Notes under the pieces: model-generated
What the model saw: the letters and a program-made list of their open reading frames with translations, nothing else
Told to the model about the DNA's origin: nothing
The model's database searches: none
Shown: piece after piece, positions 1 to 9,392 of the stretch
Position numbering within the stretch: the stretch's first letter is position 1
Layout of the letters: every line of letters starts with the position of its first letter
Translations under genes and position numbers: made by a program
Assembly: GCF_014698045.1 (NCBI RefSeq)
Contig: NZ_JACJSE010000001.1
Span: forward strand, 248,001-312,000
Length of the DNA stretch: 64,000 bases
Source of the DNA: Aulosira sp. FACHB-615
GTDB lineage: Bacteria > Cyanobacteriota > Cyanobacteriia > Cyanobacteriales > Nostocaceae
Reading direction: 5' to 3'

Positions 1-638
1 ACAACCCCAGCCCGAAAGACAAACATTCCACTATTCCAGCTAAAACGTCCCGTAGATAAAAAAGTTTCTGCTAACTCACGGTTGGGCTTTTCAGTAAAGC
101 GGTTGACATGATAAGCTGGCAACTCATTAAAGCTACCAATCTTTTCACCTTGTTCAATGTAGCCGTAACCAGTTGATGGAAAAGCAGGCTTAATTCCTAA
201 AGTAACAATCGCTTTGGTGCTTGTTGCTAGTTGAGTAGCAGCCTTTAATGTGTCAGTAAACGCCTTTTGGTCAGCTATCCAATGGTCAGCCGGAAAAAAG
301 CCGATAATTGCGTCTTCTCCATAACGTTTTTTAATTTCTAAACTTGTCCAAGCAACGGCGGCGGCAGTATCCCTTCCTTCTACCTCAATGAGTAAGTTTG
401 GCGATGGCAGTTCGGGTAACTGTTGGCGTACACCTCCAGCTATCTGGCTGGAAGTAATCACCCACAAAGAATCCCAACCGTCTCCCAATGGGAGCAACCG
501 ATCCGCAGTGGCTTGCAGTAAACTTCTGGAACTACCATCTAAACTTAAAAATTGTTTAGGACGGTCTTTGCGACTCAGAGGCCAGAAACGCTCACCTTTG
601 CCACCAGCGAGGATAACGGGGAACAAGGAACTATTCAT
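1..638 (-). CDS. manC: Mannose-1-phosphate guanylyltransferase, N-terminal part (runs off left edge)
   Basis: The first 212 codons of a sugar-1-phosphate nucleotidyltransferase are present; the C-terminus lies outside the window. The enzyme would join mannose-1-phosphate and GTP to GDP-mannose in the cytoplasm, for polysaccharide and glycan synthesis. The N-terminus reads MNSSLFPVILAGGKGERFWP, the family's nucleotide-binding signature. Further in are FPADHW, FTEKP in the sugar-binding region and WNSGMF, all typical of ManC-type enzymes. The ATG at 638 immediately precedes the expected start of the fold. It is divergent from the LCP gene at 756. A related hexose-1-phosphate nucleotidyltransferase is the alternative, but the FPADHW and WNSGMF motifs favour the mannose enzyme. 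Confidence 0.85.
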   Translation of the reverse strand, partial: MNSSLFPVILAGGKGERFWPLSRKDRPKQFLSLDGSSRSLLQATADRLLPLGDGWDSLWVITSSQIAGGVRQQLPELPSPNLLIEVEGRDTAAAVAWTSLEIKKRYGEDAIIGFFPADHWIADQKAFTDTLKAATQLATSTKAIVTLGIKPAFPSTGYGYIEQGEKIGSFNELPAYHVNRFTEKPNRELAETFLSTGRFSWNSGMFVFRAGV

Positions 639-755
639 GTTGTCATACACACCTACGCAAGAACACTACAAGTTTACTGTGAGCATTTACTCTGGCAAGA
701 TTTGTAGCTTGCATTAACATAACTTTTATGGAAGTGGTTGAGTGGGGAGAAAATT

Positions 756-2267
756 GTGATTAGAGAAGTTCAATTATCTGAAAGTGAAGTCAAGTCTCAG
801 CAAATACCGAATTTAGACTTGGAAAGCAAACCAGGTCAAATTCAACGCATTGAAACTCAGGGAACGCTGCAAACCCTCACCGAGACCAGCACAGAATCAG
901 CAACTCAAGAAGCATCAGCCAGTTCCACCCGCACTGTTGTCGAGTCAGTCAGTGCTATTCCCAACGAACTGTACGACAGATTGGGCTTAAGTATGCCCCG
1001 GTGGCTACTGTGGATACTGACAGTAGTAATGGGGGTAATTCTTTCTGGTCTTTTAGTTTCCACCTTGGCGCTGTGGACTCCCTTATGGAGCAATTTAGAT
1101 AAAACCGATGAGGAACTCGGTTTCGCTGGTAAAGAAGAGCAGAAAGTTCCTTTACCTGGGGAATTATGGAGCAAAATTTCCCAATACCAGCTATCCCGCC
1201 CCATGAATATTTTGATTATGGGGATTGAGCCAGTCAACGGTGCTGTTGATGGTTCACCAGAAAGTTTTGCTGGCAAAAGCGACACCATGCTTTTAGTCAG
1301 GCTCAACCCCAGTGATAAATCTATTCGAGTGCTTTCCATTCCCAGAGATACGATGATTGCGATCCCCGAAAAAGGGTTAACCAAGCTATCAGATGCTAAT
1401 CCCCAAGGCGGGCCAGTATTGGCTGCTAGAGTAGTCAGCCGTACCTTAAACAATGCGCCCATTGACCGTTACATTCGCATTTCTACCAGTGGCTTAAGGC
1501 AATTAGTGGATCAGTTGGGTGGGGTGGAAGTATTTGTACCTAAAGCAATAGAATACCATGATAGTAGCAGCCAATTGAACATTAATCTAGTCAGTGGCTG
1601 GCAAACCCTTGACGGCGAACAGGCAGAACAATTCGCTCGTTTCCGGGAAGATGGATTAGGGGATTTACCGAGAGTACAGCGTCAACAAGCACTACTAGGT
1701 GCATTGATTCAACGCCTCAATAGTCCTACTGTCGTACCGAAATTGCCCCAATTAACCCGCATCATGCGGAAGTATTTTGATACCAACTTAAAGATAGAAG
1801 AAATGATGGCTTTGGTGAATTTCTCCGTGAATGTAGAGCGGGATAATTTCCAAATGACCACTGTTCCCGGTACTTTCAGCCGTTTCAGTCAAGATCCCAA
1901 TAGCTATTGGCTGAATCTGACTGGACAGTCAAATCTCTTGAATAATTATGTTGGGGTGGATGTACCTGGACTCAAGCCAGATACACGTCCAGTTTCTAAC
2001 CTCAAAATTGCTATTCAAAATGCTTCTAATCAACCACAAGTTACGGAAAAAGTTATTGCCTATCTCAAAGAGAAAGGCTTTAAAAATATTTACACAACCT
2101 CAGATTGGCCTGATAGCCAGCGTCAAACTCAGATTATTGTCCACAGAGGTAGCCGACAACCAGGAATTGAGTTACAAAAAATCTTAGGTTTGGGTCAAAT
2201 TGAAGTGTCAACAGCTGGATACTTGGAATCAGATATCACAATTCGGATTGGGAAAGATTGGAAATAG
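756..2267 (+). CDS. LytR-CpsA-Psr (LCP) family cell-wall glycopolymer ligase
   Basis: LCP proteins transfer lipid-linked glycans onto peptidoglycan or other acceptors outside the cytoplasmic membrane. From the GTG at 756 the protein has 503 residues. A polar N-terminal segment is followed by one membrane helix (about 83-107, RWLLWILTVVMGVILSG), the LCP domain (about 147-330, with MNILIMG, KSDTMLLV and the catalytic SIPRDT around Arg197), and a C-terminal LytR_C domain (about 415-500). The reading frame opens six codons earlier at a TTG (738), but GGGGAGA lies 6 nt before the GTG, so I prefer 756. It is followed by an inverted repeat. GDP-mannose synthesis next door suggests an exopolysaccharide or cell-wall glycan role, which is inference. 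Confidence 0.88.
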   Translation: MIREVQLSESEVKSQQIPNLDLESKPGQIQRIETQGTLQTLTETSTESATQEASASSTRTVVESVSAIPNELYDRLGLSMPRWLLWILTVVMGVILSGLLVSTLALWTPLWSNLDKTDEELGFAGKEEQKVPLPGELWSKISQYQLSRPMNILIMGIEPVNGAVDGSPESFAGKSDTMLLVRLNPSDKSIRVLSIPRDTMIAIPEKGLTKLSDANPQGGPVLAARVVSRTLNNAPIDRYIRISTSGLRQLVDQLGGVEVFVPKAIEYHDSSSQLNINLVSGWQTLDGEQAEQFARFREDGLGDLPRVQRQQALLGALIQRLNSPTVVPKLPQLTRIMRKYFDTNLKIEEMMALVNFSVNVERDNFQMTTVPGTFSRFSQDPNSYWLNLTGQSNLLNNYVGVDVPGLKPDTRPVSNLKIAIQNASNQPQVTEKVIAYLKEKGFKNIYTTSDWPDSQRQTQIIVHRGSRQPGIELQKILGLGQIEVSTAGYLESDITIRIGKDWK

Positions 2268-2280
2268 TCAAAAATTATTG

Positions 2281-2325
2281 GTCAAGAGTTATTAAGCATT
2301 TGTGAATATTTGCTTGACTCTTGAC
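2281..2325 (+). terminator. Inverted repeat after the LCP gene, possible terminator
   Basis: GTCAAGAGT at 2281-2289 pairs with ACTCTTGAC at 2317-2325, and AAGCA/TGCTT pair inside it. The hairpin starts 14 nt after the LCP stop. There is no clear T-tract, so it could also act in mRNA stability. Confidence 0.4.
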
Positions 2326-2421
2326 TATCAAGCTATGAAAAAGATTGGGCGAAAATATTGAAGTTTTCTACAATCAAACTTCACCCAGTTTTCATAACTC
2401 AGTAAACAGGTGCGTAAAGTT

Positions 2422-2928
2422 ATGAAAAAGATTTGGCAAAAATTGTTAAGTTTAATTGTCATTTTCCTTTTAGCTGGCTTGTGGCTAATACTGAGTCCAA
2501 GACCAGCTTTTGCTCAAATTAATACCATCAACTACAGCAATACCAATTTAGAAAACCGTGACTTCTCCAATGCTGATTTAGCGGGTGTAACTTTTGTGGC
2601 TGCGGAAATGCGGGGGACTAATTTCCAAGGCGCAAATTTAACCAATGCTATTTTCACCAAAGGAGTTTTATTAAAGGCGAATTTAGAAAGTGCAAACTTA
2701 ACGGGTGCTTTAGTAGACCGGGTAACGTTAGATGGCGCTAACTTAAAAAATGCCAATTTTACAGAAGCTACTTTAACCCGTAGTCGTTTTTACGATGCTG
2801 ATATTACTGGCGCGGATTTTACAGATGCGTTAATTGACCGCTATCAAGTTTCATTGTTATGTGAAAGGGCGACTGGGGTAAATCAAATTACGGGAGTGGC
2901 GACACGCGATAGCTTGGGTTGTCGTTAA
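2422..2928 (+). CDS. Exported pentapeptide-repeat protein
   Basis: This is a 168-residue protein. It has a cleavable signal peptide (MKKIWQKLLSL, a hydrophobic stretch, then RPAFAQ around residue 31) followed by about 15 A(D/N)LxX-type pentapeptide repeats such as ANLTN, ANLES and ANLKN between residues 45 and 140. Such repeats form a right-handed quadrilateral beta-helix. The short C-terminal tail has two cysteines (LLCERA and LGCR) that could form a disulfide in the periplasm or thylakoid lumen. A GTG four codons upstream (2410) is an alternative start. The function is unknown; exported pentapeptide proteins are common in cyanobacteria. It may be co-transcribed with the LCP gene 150 nt upstream. 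Confidence 0.85.
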   Translation: MKKIWQKLLSLIVIFLLAGLWLILSPRPAFAQINTINYSNTNLENRDFSNADLAGVTFVAAEMRGTNFQGANLTNAIFTKGVLLKANLESANLTGALVDRVTLDGANLKNANFTEATLTRSRFYDADITGADFTDALIDRYQVSLLCERATGVNQITGVATRDSLGCR

Positions 2929-2950
2929 AGAGTTGTCAGTATTCAGAATA

Positions 2951-3055
2951 CAGAAGTCAGAAGCGGTCAGAGTATGATGACTCAGAGTCTAAAACTATGA
3001 GAATCTCTGTCGAGGAAAACCTAGAGTTAGCAAATTTTCTGGATTCTGACTTCTG
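2951..3055. repeat. Inverted repeat pair between convergent genes
   Basis: CAGAAGTCAGAA (2951-2962) is matched by TTCTGACTTCTG (3044-3055), and shorter TTCTGA/TCAGAA words surround both arms. The element sits between the ends of two convergent genes and may serve as a bidirectional transcription end. It also resembles the TCAGAAGTCAGAA-type dispersed repeats seen in cyanobacterial genomes. Confidence 0.45.
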
Positions 3056-3078
3056 ACTCCTGAATTCTGACCAAGAAT

Positions 3079-6000
3079 TTAATCATGAGAACAGGGAAGT
3101 TCAATGAAAAATTCGGTTCCTTTTCCGGGGGTCGATGTACATTTAATTTGACCTTGATGTTTTTCGACAATGATTTGGTGACTAATAGATAAACCTAGTC
3201 CTGTACCTTTACCGGGTTCTTTGGTGGTAAAGAAGGGGTCAAAAATATGGGAAGTGACATCTTCAGGGATTCCCAGACCATTATCAGCGATTTTGATGAT
3301 TACTTGGCGATCGCTCTTTTGAGTGCTGATCCAAATTTTTAAAGGTACTCTGGGACAGTTGGTTGAAGCTTGTAAATGCTGATTCCAGATAACTTTAAAT
3401 TTATCTTCTAAAGCGTCAATACCATTACTCAGAAGATTCATAAATACTTGATTTAGTTGTGCAGGATAACATTCTACTAAAGGTAAAGTGCCGTATTCCT
3501 TCACCACCTCAATCTGAGGACGCGCCCGATTTTCCTTGAGGCGATGTCCTAAAATCAGTAAAGTACTATCCAATCCCTCATGAATATTTACAGCCCTTAA
3601 ATCAGCTTCATCAGTACGAGAAAAATTCCTCAGTGACAATACAATTTCTCTAATTCTTTCTGCGCCGACTTTCATGGAATCTAGTGTTTTTGGCAAATCT
3701 TCGATAATAAATTCCAAATTCTGCTGATCTATTTTTTCTTTAATATTTGGCAAAGAAGAATTATATTGACGGTAAATCTGCAAAACATTCATTAACTCTT
3801 GAGTATATTCATTTAAATGGATCAGATTACCAAAAATAAAACTAACAGGGTTATTAATTTCGTGAGCGACACCAGCGAGTAATTGTCCTAATCCTGCCAT
3901 TTTCTCGCCCTGAATTAACCTTGCTTGAGTCTGCTTTAGCTCACATAAAGTTTGAGTTAATTCTAGAGTTTGACGTTTGGTTTGTTCCAATAATTCTGCT
4001 TGTTGAATAGCAACACCTAACTGCACGCCAACTTGTGCTAATAAATTGATTTCCTCATCTTTCCAATAACGTGGTTGAGAATTTTGATAAGCAACTAATA
4101 ATCCCCATAATCTTTCGCCTTGGCGAATTGGTACAAAAGTTTCATTACGTGGTAACTTATCATCTTCATCTGTGTCTTCAAAGGTGGCTAAAACCAGTGG
4201 ATTAACTTGTGTTAAAGGTTTCCAACCATCTTTAAAAGAATCAGCCACAAATTTACCACTCCAATCATCATTAAAGCGATATATGGCTACCCTCTCTACT
4301 TTTAATAACTCGCGTACAGCTTGAGTAGTGGTTTTAAAAATAGTTTTGACATCCAACGACTGGCGGATTTTATCAATAGTCTCAGCTAATAACTTTTGCC
4401 GTTCCATTGATTTTTCTCGCTCGTTAGCCTCAGCTAATTGGATGGCTTGAGTTTGAACTTTTTTTAAATATGAATCTTGTTTTAAAGCAACTCCTAGTTG
4501 TTCCGCTATTTGGCTAACAAACTCAATTTCTGAATGTTGCCATTGACGCGGATTTTTACATTGGTGAATACATAATAAGCCCCAGAGTGTACCTTCTTGT
4601 AATAGAGGCGCGACTAAATTCGCCCGGACTTGAAATTTTTCCAGAATTTCTACATAACAAGAGGGAAAATTGCCTTGATAAATATCAGTAATAGCATTGA
4701 CTCTACCTTGAGCGTAAAGGGGTGCGAAGTTTTCGCCAAAACAATGATCATAAACTTTATCTGCTACTGCTGAAGGATAACTATGACTCACGTCATCATA
4801 GATAAATTCTCCTTCCCAGTTTTTTTGCTGATCAAACCGAAAAACTCCTACACGGTCAGCTTGTAGTAATTGTCTGACCTCTGTGACAGAAGTTTGAAAA
4901 ATTGTATCTAAATCTAAAGATTCCCGAATGCGAGTAATAATGCTGGTTAAAGTCTTTTGCTGATTAGCTTGATAGCGAGCTTCGTTTAAAAGTTTGTTGT
5001 GTTGTAAAGCTACTCCTAAGTTTTCAGCAATTTGAGACACAAATTCGATTTCTGAAGGTTGCCAATTTCGCGGTTTATCACATTGATGAACACATAATAA
5101 ACCCCATAATTTTCCCTGTTTTAATAACGGTACGATTAAATTAGCCCGGACTTGAAAATTTCCTAAAATTTTGGTATGACAAGGACTTAAGCCAGCATCA
5201 TAAATATCAGCTACGGCTTGGACTCTGCCTTGTTGATAATGCACTGCAAACTGTTCACCAAAACAATAGTCATAAACTTTCGCAGCAACAACAGATTCCC
5301 AGCCGGCGGTAACATCTTCTGAAATAAATTCTCCTTCCCAATCTTTTTGCAGATCAAATTTAAAAATAGCCACTCGATCTGCTTGTAGCATTTGCCGCAC
5401 TTCAGTCACGGTAGTTTGAAAGATAGTTTCTAAATCTAGGGATTTACGAATACGTGTAATCACACTAGTTAATGTTTTTTGTTGTTCTGCTTGGGCATTA
5501 GCTTTAGCTAGTAGTTCATAGTGGCGCAAGGCTACACCTATTTGTGTCCCAATTTTGCTCAATGATTCAATTTCATAAGGCTGCCATTGTCTAGGGGTAG
5601 AATTTTGATATGCAGCGATAATTCCCCACAATTTTTCACCTTGGATAATGGGCGCGGTTGCAAAAGCTTTGGCCTGAAATTGTTCTAATAAAATGACATG
5701 ACAATTGGTTAATCCTGCTTGATAAATATCGTTGGCGCTAAAAGTTTGGTTGTGAGCATAACGTCCGCCTTGGGTTTGTTGTAAATAAGTATCGTTAATT
5801 ACAGGTTGAACATTAACTAAAGGTGTCCAACCTTCAACAAATGATTCAGCAACAAACTCACCACTCCAATCAGGATTAAAGCGGAATATAGCAACGCGAT
5901 CGGCTTCTAAGAGTTGGCGGATTTCTTGGGTAGTACTTTTAAAGATGCTGTCAATGTCTAAAGAGGGACGAATTTGATCAACAATTTGCGCGATTACTTG

Positions 6001-6705
6001 ATCACGCTGGGCTGTCTGTGCCAGTTTTGTTGCTTGTAGTTGAACTTCTTGCAGATGACTAGCTTGTTGAATTGCTATGGTGAGATGATCAGCAATTTGG
6101 CGAATAAATTCAATTTCAGCATTTTGCCATTGACGAGGTTGACTACATTGATGAATACAAATTAATCCCCATAATTCTTGGTTTCTTAATAGAGGAACAA
6201 TCAGGTTAGCACGGACATTAAATCTACTTAAGATTTCTCTATGGCAACTACTTAGTTCATCTACATAAATATCTGCTACTGCTTGTACTTTGCCTTGTTG
6301 ATAATCAGCCGCAAATTGTTCACCAAAACAATGGTCGTAGACTTTTGCTGCTAAAGCTGATGCCCATTGATCAGCAACATCTTCAGCCACAAATTCTCCT
6401 TCCCAGTTTTTTTGATGATCGAATTGAAATATGGCTACTCGATCAGCTTGCAGTAATTGACGTACTTCTTTGACGGTAATTTTAAATATTGTTTCTAATT
6501 CTAAAGATTCTCTGATTCTGACTATGACACTAGCGAGCGTTTTATGTTGTTCTAATTGTTCTTGTAGTTGATTATTTGACAAGACAATTTCTGGTTCTGT
6601 GAGTGTTGATTTGGCTTCCATATTTTTAAATGTGTTGTTTATCAGTCGAAAAACTTTAATACTCAATACTTCCTGATGGGGAAGACCGATGAGATATAAC
6701 ATCAA
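3079..6705 (-). CDS. Multi-GAF sensor histidine kinase with cyanobacteriochrome-like GAF domains
   Basis: The protein has 1208 residues and no membrane segment, so it is probably a cytoplasmic sensor kinase. Five GAF domains lie at roughly 50-215, 235-400, 420-575, 595-750 and 780-925. They are followed by HisKA (His948 in AGVAHEINNP) and HATPase (NLLSNGIDAL, DNGLGIP, GKGTGLGLS). GAF1, GAF3 and GAF4 contain D-x-C-F (Cys126, Cys481, Cys655). Each is followed exactly 28 residues later by a second cysteine (154, 509, 683), in a Cys-His pair in GAF1 and GAF3 and a Cys-Tyr pair in GAF4. GAF2 has only the Cys-His (Cys335) in a NDTYL/DIYQAGL context like red/green cyanobacteriochromes, and GAF5 has lost it. 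Bilin binding is therefore plausible but unproven. No receiver gene is adjacent. An internal Met30 (6621) is an alternative start. Confidence 0.88.
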   Translation of the reverse strand: MMLYLIGLPHQEVLSIKVFRLINNTFKNMEAKSTLTEPEIVLSNNQLQEQLEQHKTLASVIVRIRESLELETIFKITVKEVRQLLQADRVAIFQFDHQKNWEGEFVAEDVADQWASALAAKVYDHCFGEQFAADYQQGKVQAVADIYVDELSSCHREILSRFNVRANLIVPLLRNQELWGLICIHQCSQPRQWQNAEIEFIRQIADHLTIAIQQASHLQEVQLQATKLAQTAQRDQVIAQIVDQIRPSLDIDSIFKSTTQEIRQLLEADRVAIFRFNPDWSGEFVAESFVEGWTPLVNVQPVINDTYLQQTQGGRYAHNQTFSANDIYQAGLTNCHVILLEQFQAKAFATAPIIQGEKLWGIIAAYQNSTPRQWQPYEIESLSKIGTQIGVALRHYELLAKANAQAEQQKTLTSVITRIRKSLDLETIFQTTVTEVRQMLQADRVAIFKFDLQKDWEGEFISEDVTAGWESVVAAKVYDYCFGEQFAVHYQQGRVQAVADIYDAGLSPCHTKILGNFQVRANLIVPLLKQGKLWGLLCVHQCDKPRNWQPSEIEFVSQIAENLGVALQHNKLLNEARYQANQQKTLTSIITRIRESLDLDTIFQTSVTEVRQLLQADRVGVFRFDQQKNWEGEFIYDDVSHSYPSAVADKVYDHCFGENFAPLYAQGRVNAITDIYQGNFPSCYVEILEKFQVRANLVAPLLQEGTLWGLLCIHQCKNPRQWQHSEIEFVSQIAEQLGVALKQDSYLKKVQTQAIQLAEANEREKSMERQKLLAETIDKIRQSLDVKTIFKTTTQAVRELLKVERVAIYRFNDDWSGKFVADSFKDGWKPLTQVNPLVLATFEDTDEDDKLPRNETFVPIRQGERLWGLLVAYQNSQPRYWKDEEINLLAQVGVQLGVAIQQAELLEQTKRQTLELTQTLCELKQTQARLIQGEKMAGLGQLLAGVAHEINNPVSFIFGNLIHLNEYTQELMNVLQIYRQYNSSLPNIKEKIDQQNLEFIIEDLPKTLDSMKVGAERIREIVLSLRNFSRTDEADLRAVNIHEGLDSTLLILGHRLKENRARPQIEVVKEYGTLPLVECYPAQLNQVFMNLLSNGIDALEDKFKVIWNQHLQASTNCPRVPLKIWISTQKSDRQVIIKIADNGLGIPEDVTSHIFDPFFTTKEPGKGTGLGLSISHQIIVEKHQGQIKCTSTPGKGTEFFIELPCSHD

Positions 6706-7115
6706 GTACTAGGTTGCCCACTTTTGACAGATAATCAACAATAAATGTGCCAAGTTGAGAATTTAGCTAAATATTGGGGAAAGCAATTTATTTAAATGAG
6801 TGACAATTAGAAAAATCCTGGATTTTGTGAGGGGAAGGGTAGAAAAATTTAACTTATATGCAGAAGAACTTATGAGCGTGTCAAAGTCAGAGAAGGAAAC
6901 CTTTTTGATTCATGGCCATAGCAGTCCTAGTTGAGAAATAGACAAAAGGACAAGGAAGACAAGGTAGAGAGATGTTTGTACATCATTTAGGATTGCTATA
7001 TGTAAATGGTTTGATTTAAACTGCGGGTTTCTCTAAAAATTGACCTGACAGATGGCAAGATTTCAGGTTAAATATTGTCAGATATGCACTCTGCAAGAGT
7101 TGTCAGGTATTATTC
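6706..7115. other. Intergenic region between divergent kinase and murJ genes
   Basis: This is an AT-rich 410-base divergent promoter region. I see no open frame with coding character, no strong hairpin and no recognisable operator. The GACAAGGAAGACAAGG purine-rich word near 6950 is the only local repetition. Confidence 0.5.
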
Positions 7116-8720
7116 GTGACTAATCAAGAACAAAAATCATCTCGTTCTTTCGCTGGGATTGCTGGCATTGTTGCCGCAGCCACATTAATTAGTAAAGTAT
7201 TTGGTTTGATCCGACAGCAAGCAGTAGCAGCTGCTTTTGGTGTTGGTGCAGCTGCTACTGCTTATAGCTATGCCTATATTATTCCTGGTTTTTTATTGAT
7301 ATTACTGGGTGGGGTGAATGGGCCGTTGCACAGTGCGATTGTGAGTGTTTTAGCCAAGCGCAAAAAAGAAGAAGCAGCGCCAATGGTGGAAACAGTGACA
7401 ACATTAGTGGGGGGCATTCTGTTATTAGTAACGTTTGCCCAGGTTTTTTTAGCAGATACAATTGTTGATATTGTCGGTCATGGTTTGGATACAACCACAA
7501 GAGCGATCGCTATCCAACAACTGCAAATCATGGCACCGATGGCTTTATTTTCAGGATTAATTGGCATCGGCTTCGGTACCCTAAATGCGGCTAATCAATA
7601 TTGGTTGCTTTCGATTAGTCCCTTATTATCAAGCGTTACCGTAGTTGTGGGCATTGGGATTTTGGCCTTGCAACTGGGTAAAAACATTACTCTGCCAGAA
7701 TATGCCTTTATCGGCGGGATGGTGTTAGCTTGGGGAACCTTAGCAGGTGCAATTCTTCAGTGGGTGGTGCAACTAATTGTGCAGTGGCGGTTGGGACTAG
7801 GAACACTGCGGTTGCGGTTTGATTTTCAAGCCCCTGGTGTTAAAGAAGTCATTAAAATTATGACTCCAGCAACCATTTCTTCGGGAATGATGCCGATTAA
7901 TGTGGCTACTGATCTTTATTTTGCTAGTCCGATTCCTGGGGCGGCGGCTGGGTTTAACTATGCGAATTTGCTAGTGCAAACACCTTTAGGAATTATTTCT
8001 AATATTATTTTGTTACCTTTATTGCCAATTTTCGCCAAACTAGCAGAACCAGAAAATTGGCCAGATTTAAAATTACGCATTCGCCAAGGTTTATTACTGA
8101 CTGCCTGCACTATGCTACCCCTAGGCGCTTTGATGGTGGTGTTGTCTGTACCAATTGTGCAGATAGTATATGAGCGTGGTGCTTTTAAACAAGATGCTAC
8201 AAAGTTAGTTTCTTCGTTATTAGTTGCTTATGGAATCGGCATGTTTGTTTACTTGGGGCGGGATGTGTTGGTGCGGGTATTTTACGCTTTGGGTGATGGA
8301 CAAACACCTTTTCGCATCAGCACTTTTAACATTTTGCTAAACATTGTATTGGATTATTTTTTTGTACAACCCTTTGGCGCACCGGGTTTGGTGTTAGCAA
8401 CTGTGGGTGTGAATTGCAGTTCAATGTTAATGCTGTTATGGTTGCTAGACCGCAAGTTAAATGGTTTACCTTGGCGTGAGTGGAGTGTGCCGATTTTTGG
8501 TTTATTCGGTGGGAGTGTGGTGACTGGGTTTGTCAGCTATGGGACTTTGTTTGGTTTACAGCAGTTGTTAGGTACAACAGGTTTAATAATTCAGTTAATA
8601 GAATTATCAATTGCTGGTTTAGTGGGTTTAGTTGTGTTTGGTGCGATCGCTTCACTTATGAACATCCCCGAAGTTAATAGTTTGGTGATTAAGATGCGCC
8701 AGCGTTTCTTCAAAAAATAA
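7116..8720 (+). CDS. murJ: MurJ-type lipid II flippase (MviN family)
   Basis: MurJ flips undecaprenyl-linked peptidoglycan precursor across the cytoplasmic membrane. The 534-residue product is hydrophobic throughout, with about 14 predicted helices, and begins with the family's TLISKVFGLIRQQAVAAAFG signature. Other hallmarks are NAANQYW near residue 160, the central positively charged motif ALGDGQTPFR, and the VYERGAF segment. The length is normal. The start is GTG at 7116, since no ATG lies upstream in frame near a better ribosome site. It ends at a hairpin (8733-8758). Its role next to the LCP gene and PBP fits cell-wall assembly. Confidence 0.93.
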   Translation: MTNQEQKSSRSFAGIAGIVAAATLISKVFGLIRQQAVAAAFGVGAAATAYSYAYIIPGFLLILLGGVNGPLHSAIVSVLAKRKKEEAAPMVETVTTLVGGILLLVTFAQVFLADTIVDIVGHGLDTTTRAIAIQQLQIMAPMALFSGLIGIGFGTLNAANQYWLLSISPLLSSVTVVVGIGILALQLGKNITLPEYAFIGGMVLAWGTLAGAILQWVVQLIVQWRLGLGTLRLRFDFQAPGVKEVIKIMTPATISSGMMPINVATDLYFASPIPGAAAGFNYANLLVQTPLGIISNIILLPLLPIFAKLAEPENWPDLKLRIRQGLLLTACTMLPLGALMVVLSVPIVQIVYERGAFKQDATKLVSSLLVAYGIGMFVYLGRDVLVRVFYALGDGQTPFRISTFNILLNIVLDYFFVQPFGAPGLVLATVGVNCSSMLMLLWLLDRKLNGLPWREWSVPIFGLFGGSVVTGFVSYGTLFGLQQLLGTTGLIIQLIELSIAGLVGLVVFGAIASLMNIPEVNSLVIKMRQRFFKK

Positions 8721-8732
8721 CTCTGGTTCTTG

Positions 8733-8758
8733 TTCACCCAACTGGGTGAAGGATTTTT
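8733..8758 (+). terminator. Rho-independent terminator after murJ
   Basis: TTCACCC (8733-8739) pairs with GGGTGAA (8744-8750) around a 4-nt loop, followed by GGATTTTT. A second hairpin, CACTC-GG/CC-GAGTG, follows at about 8761-8779. Confidence 0.6.
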
Positions 8759-8856
8759 CACCCACTCGGCTACCTGAGTGTAGGAGGGTAAAAAGAGTTA
8801 AAAAAGCGACCATAGTAGTAGAGAGTACTGCACTCAACTCTAGTGGAGAGAAACTT

Positions 8857-9369
8857 ATGAAACTCAGAACTTTAACTACTTCTACCCTTGTAGTTGCTTC
8901 TATTGTCCTCTCAGCTGGAATTGCTGCTGCTCAAACTGCTGGTACTAACGGTAGTTACATTGGTGCTGGTGTTGCAGCAGGGGCTACTAGTGGTGGACAA
9001 AGAAATGATGATGCTCAATTTGGTGGTAATGTCCAAGGACGTTATGCCATACCTAATGCACCTGTATCACTGCGAGGAAGCGTGTTATTTGGTGGTGATA
9101 CAACTGCCTTTATGCCGATTTTGACTTACGATGCTGCGATCGCCAAAAATACTAACGTTTATGTAGGTGGTGGTTATTCATTTTTGGCTAATGAAGGTCA
9201 CAACACCCCATTAGGTAATCGCAACGCACCTGTTGTCACCTTGGGTTTAGAATCGGAAGTTAGCAAAAACGTTATTGCCTATGGTGATGCTAAATGGGGC
9301 ATTGACGCTTATCGAAACAGTGATGCTGATGCTGTTAGCTTCCAAGCAGGATTAGGCTATCGTTTTTAG
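8857..9369 (+). CDS. Small outer-membrane beta-barrel protein
   Basis: This 170-residue protein has a typical signal peptide (MKLRTLTTSTLVVASIVLSA, cleaved after GIAAA-Q). The rest is Gly/Ala/Asn-rich with alternating hydrophobic strands (NVQGRYAIP, VSLRGSVLFG, NVYVGGGYSF, FQAGLGYRF). The last residue is Phe after a Y-R pair, the usual BamA recognition signal of outer-membrane barrels. About eight strands are likely, as in the OmpA/OmpW size class. The start at 8857 is supported by GGAGAG 8 nt upstream; the frame is open earlier but that part has no signal peptide. It is probably monocistronic with a hairpin-containing leader. Its function beyond the barrel is unknown. Confidence 0.75.
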   Translation: MKLRTLTTSTLVVASIVLSAGIAAAQTAGTNGSYIGAGVAAGATSGGQRNDDAQFGGNVQGRYAIPNAPVSLRGSVLFGGDTTAFMPILTYDAAIAKNTNVYVGGGYSFLANEGHNTPLGNRNAPVVTLGLESEVSKNVIAYGDAKWGIDAYRNSDADAVSFQAGLGYRF

Positions 9370-9392
9370 GAAGTCTGAAGTCTGATACTGTA

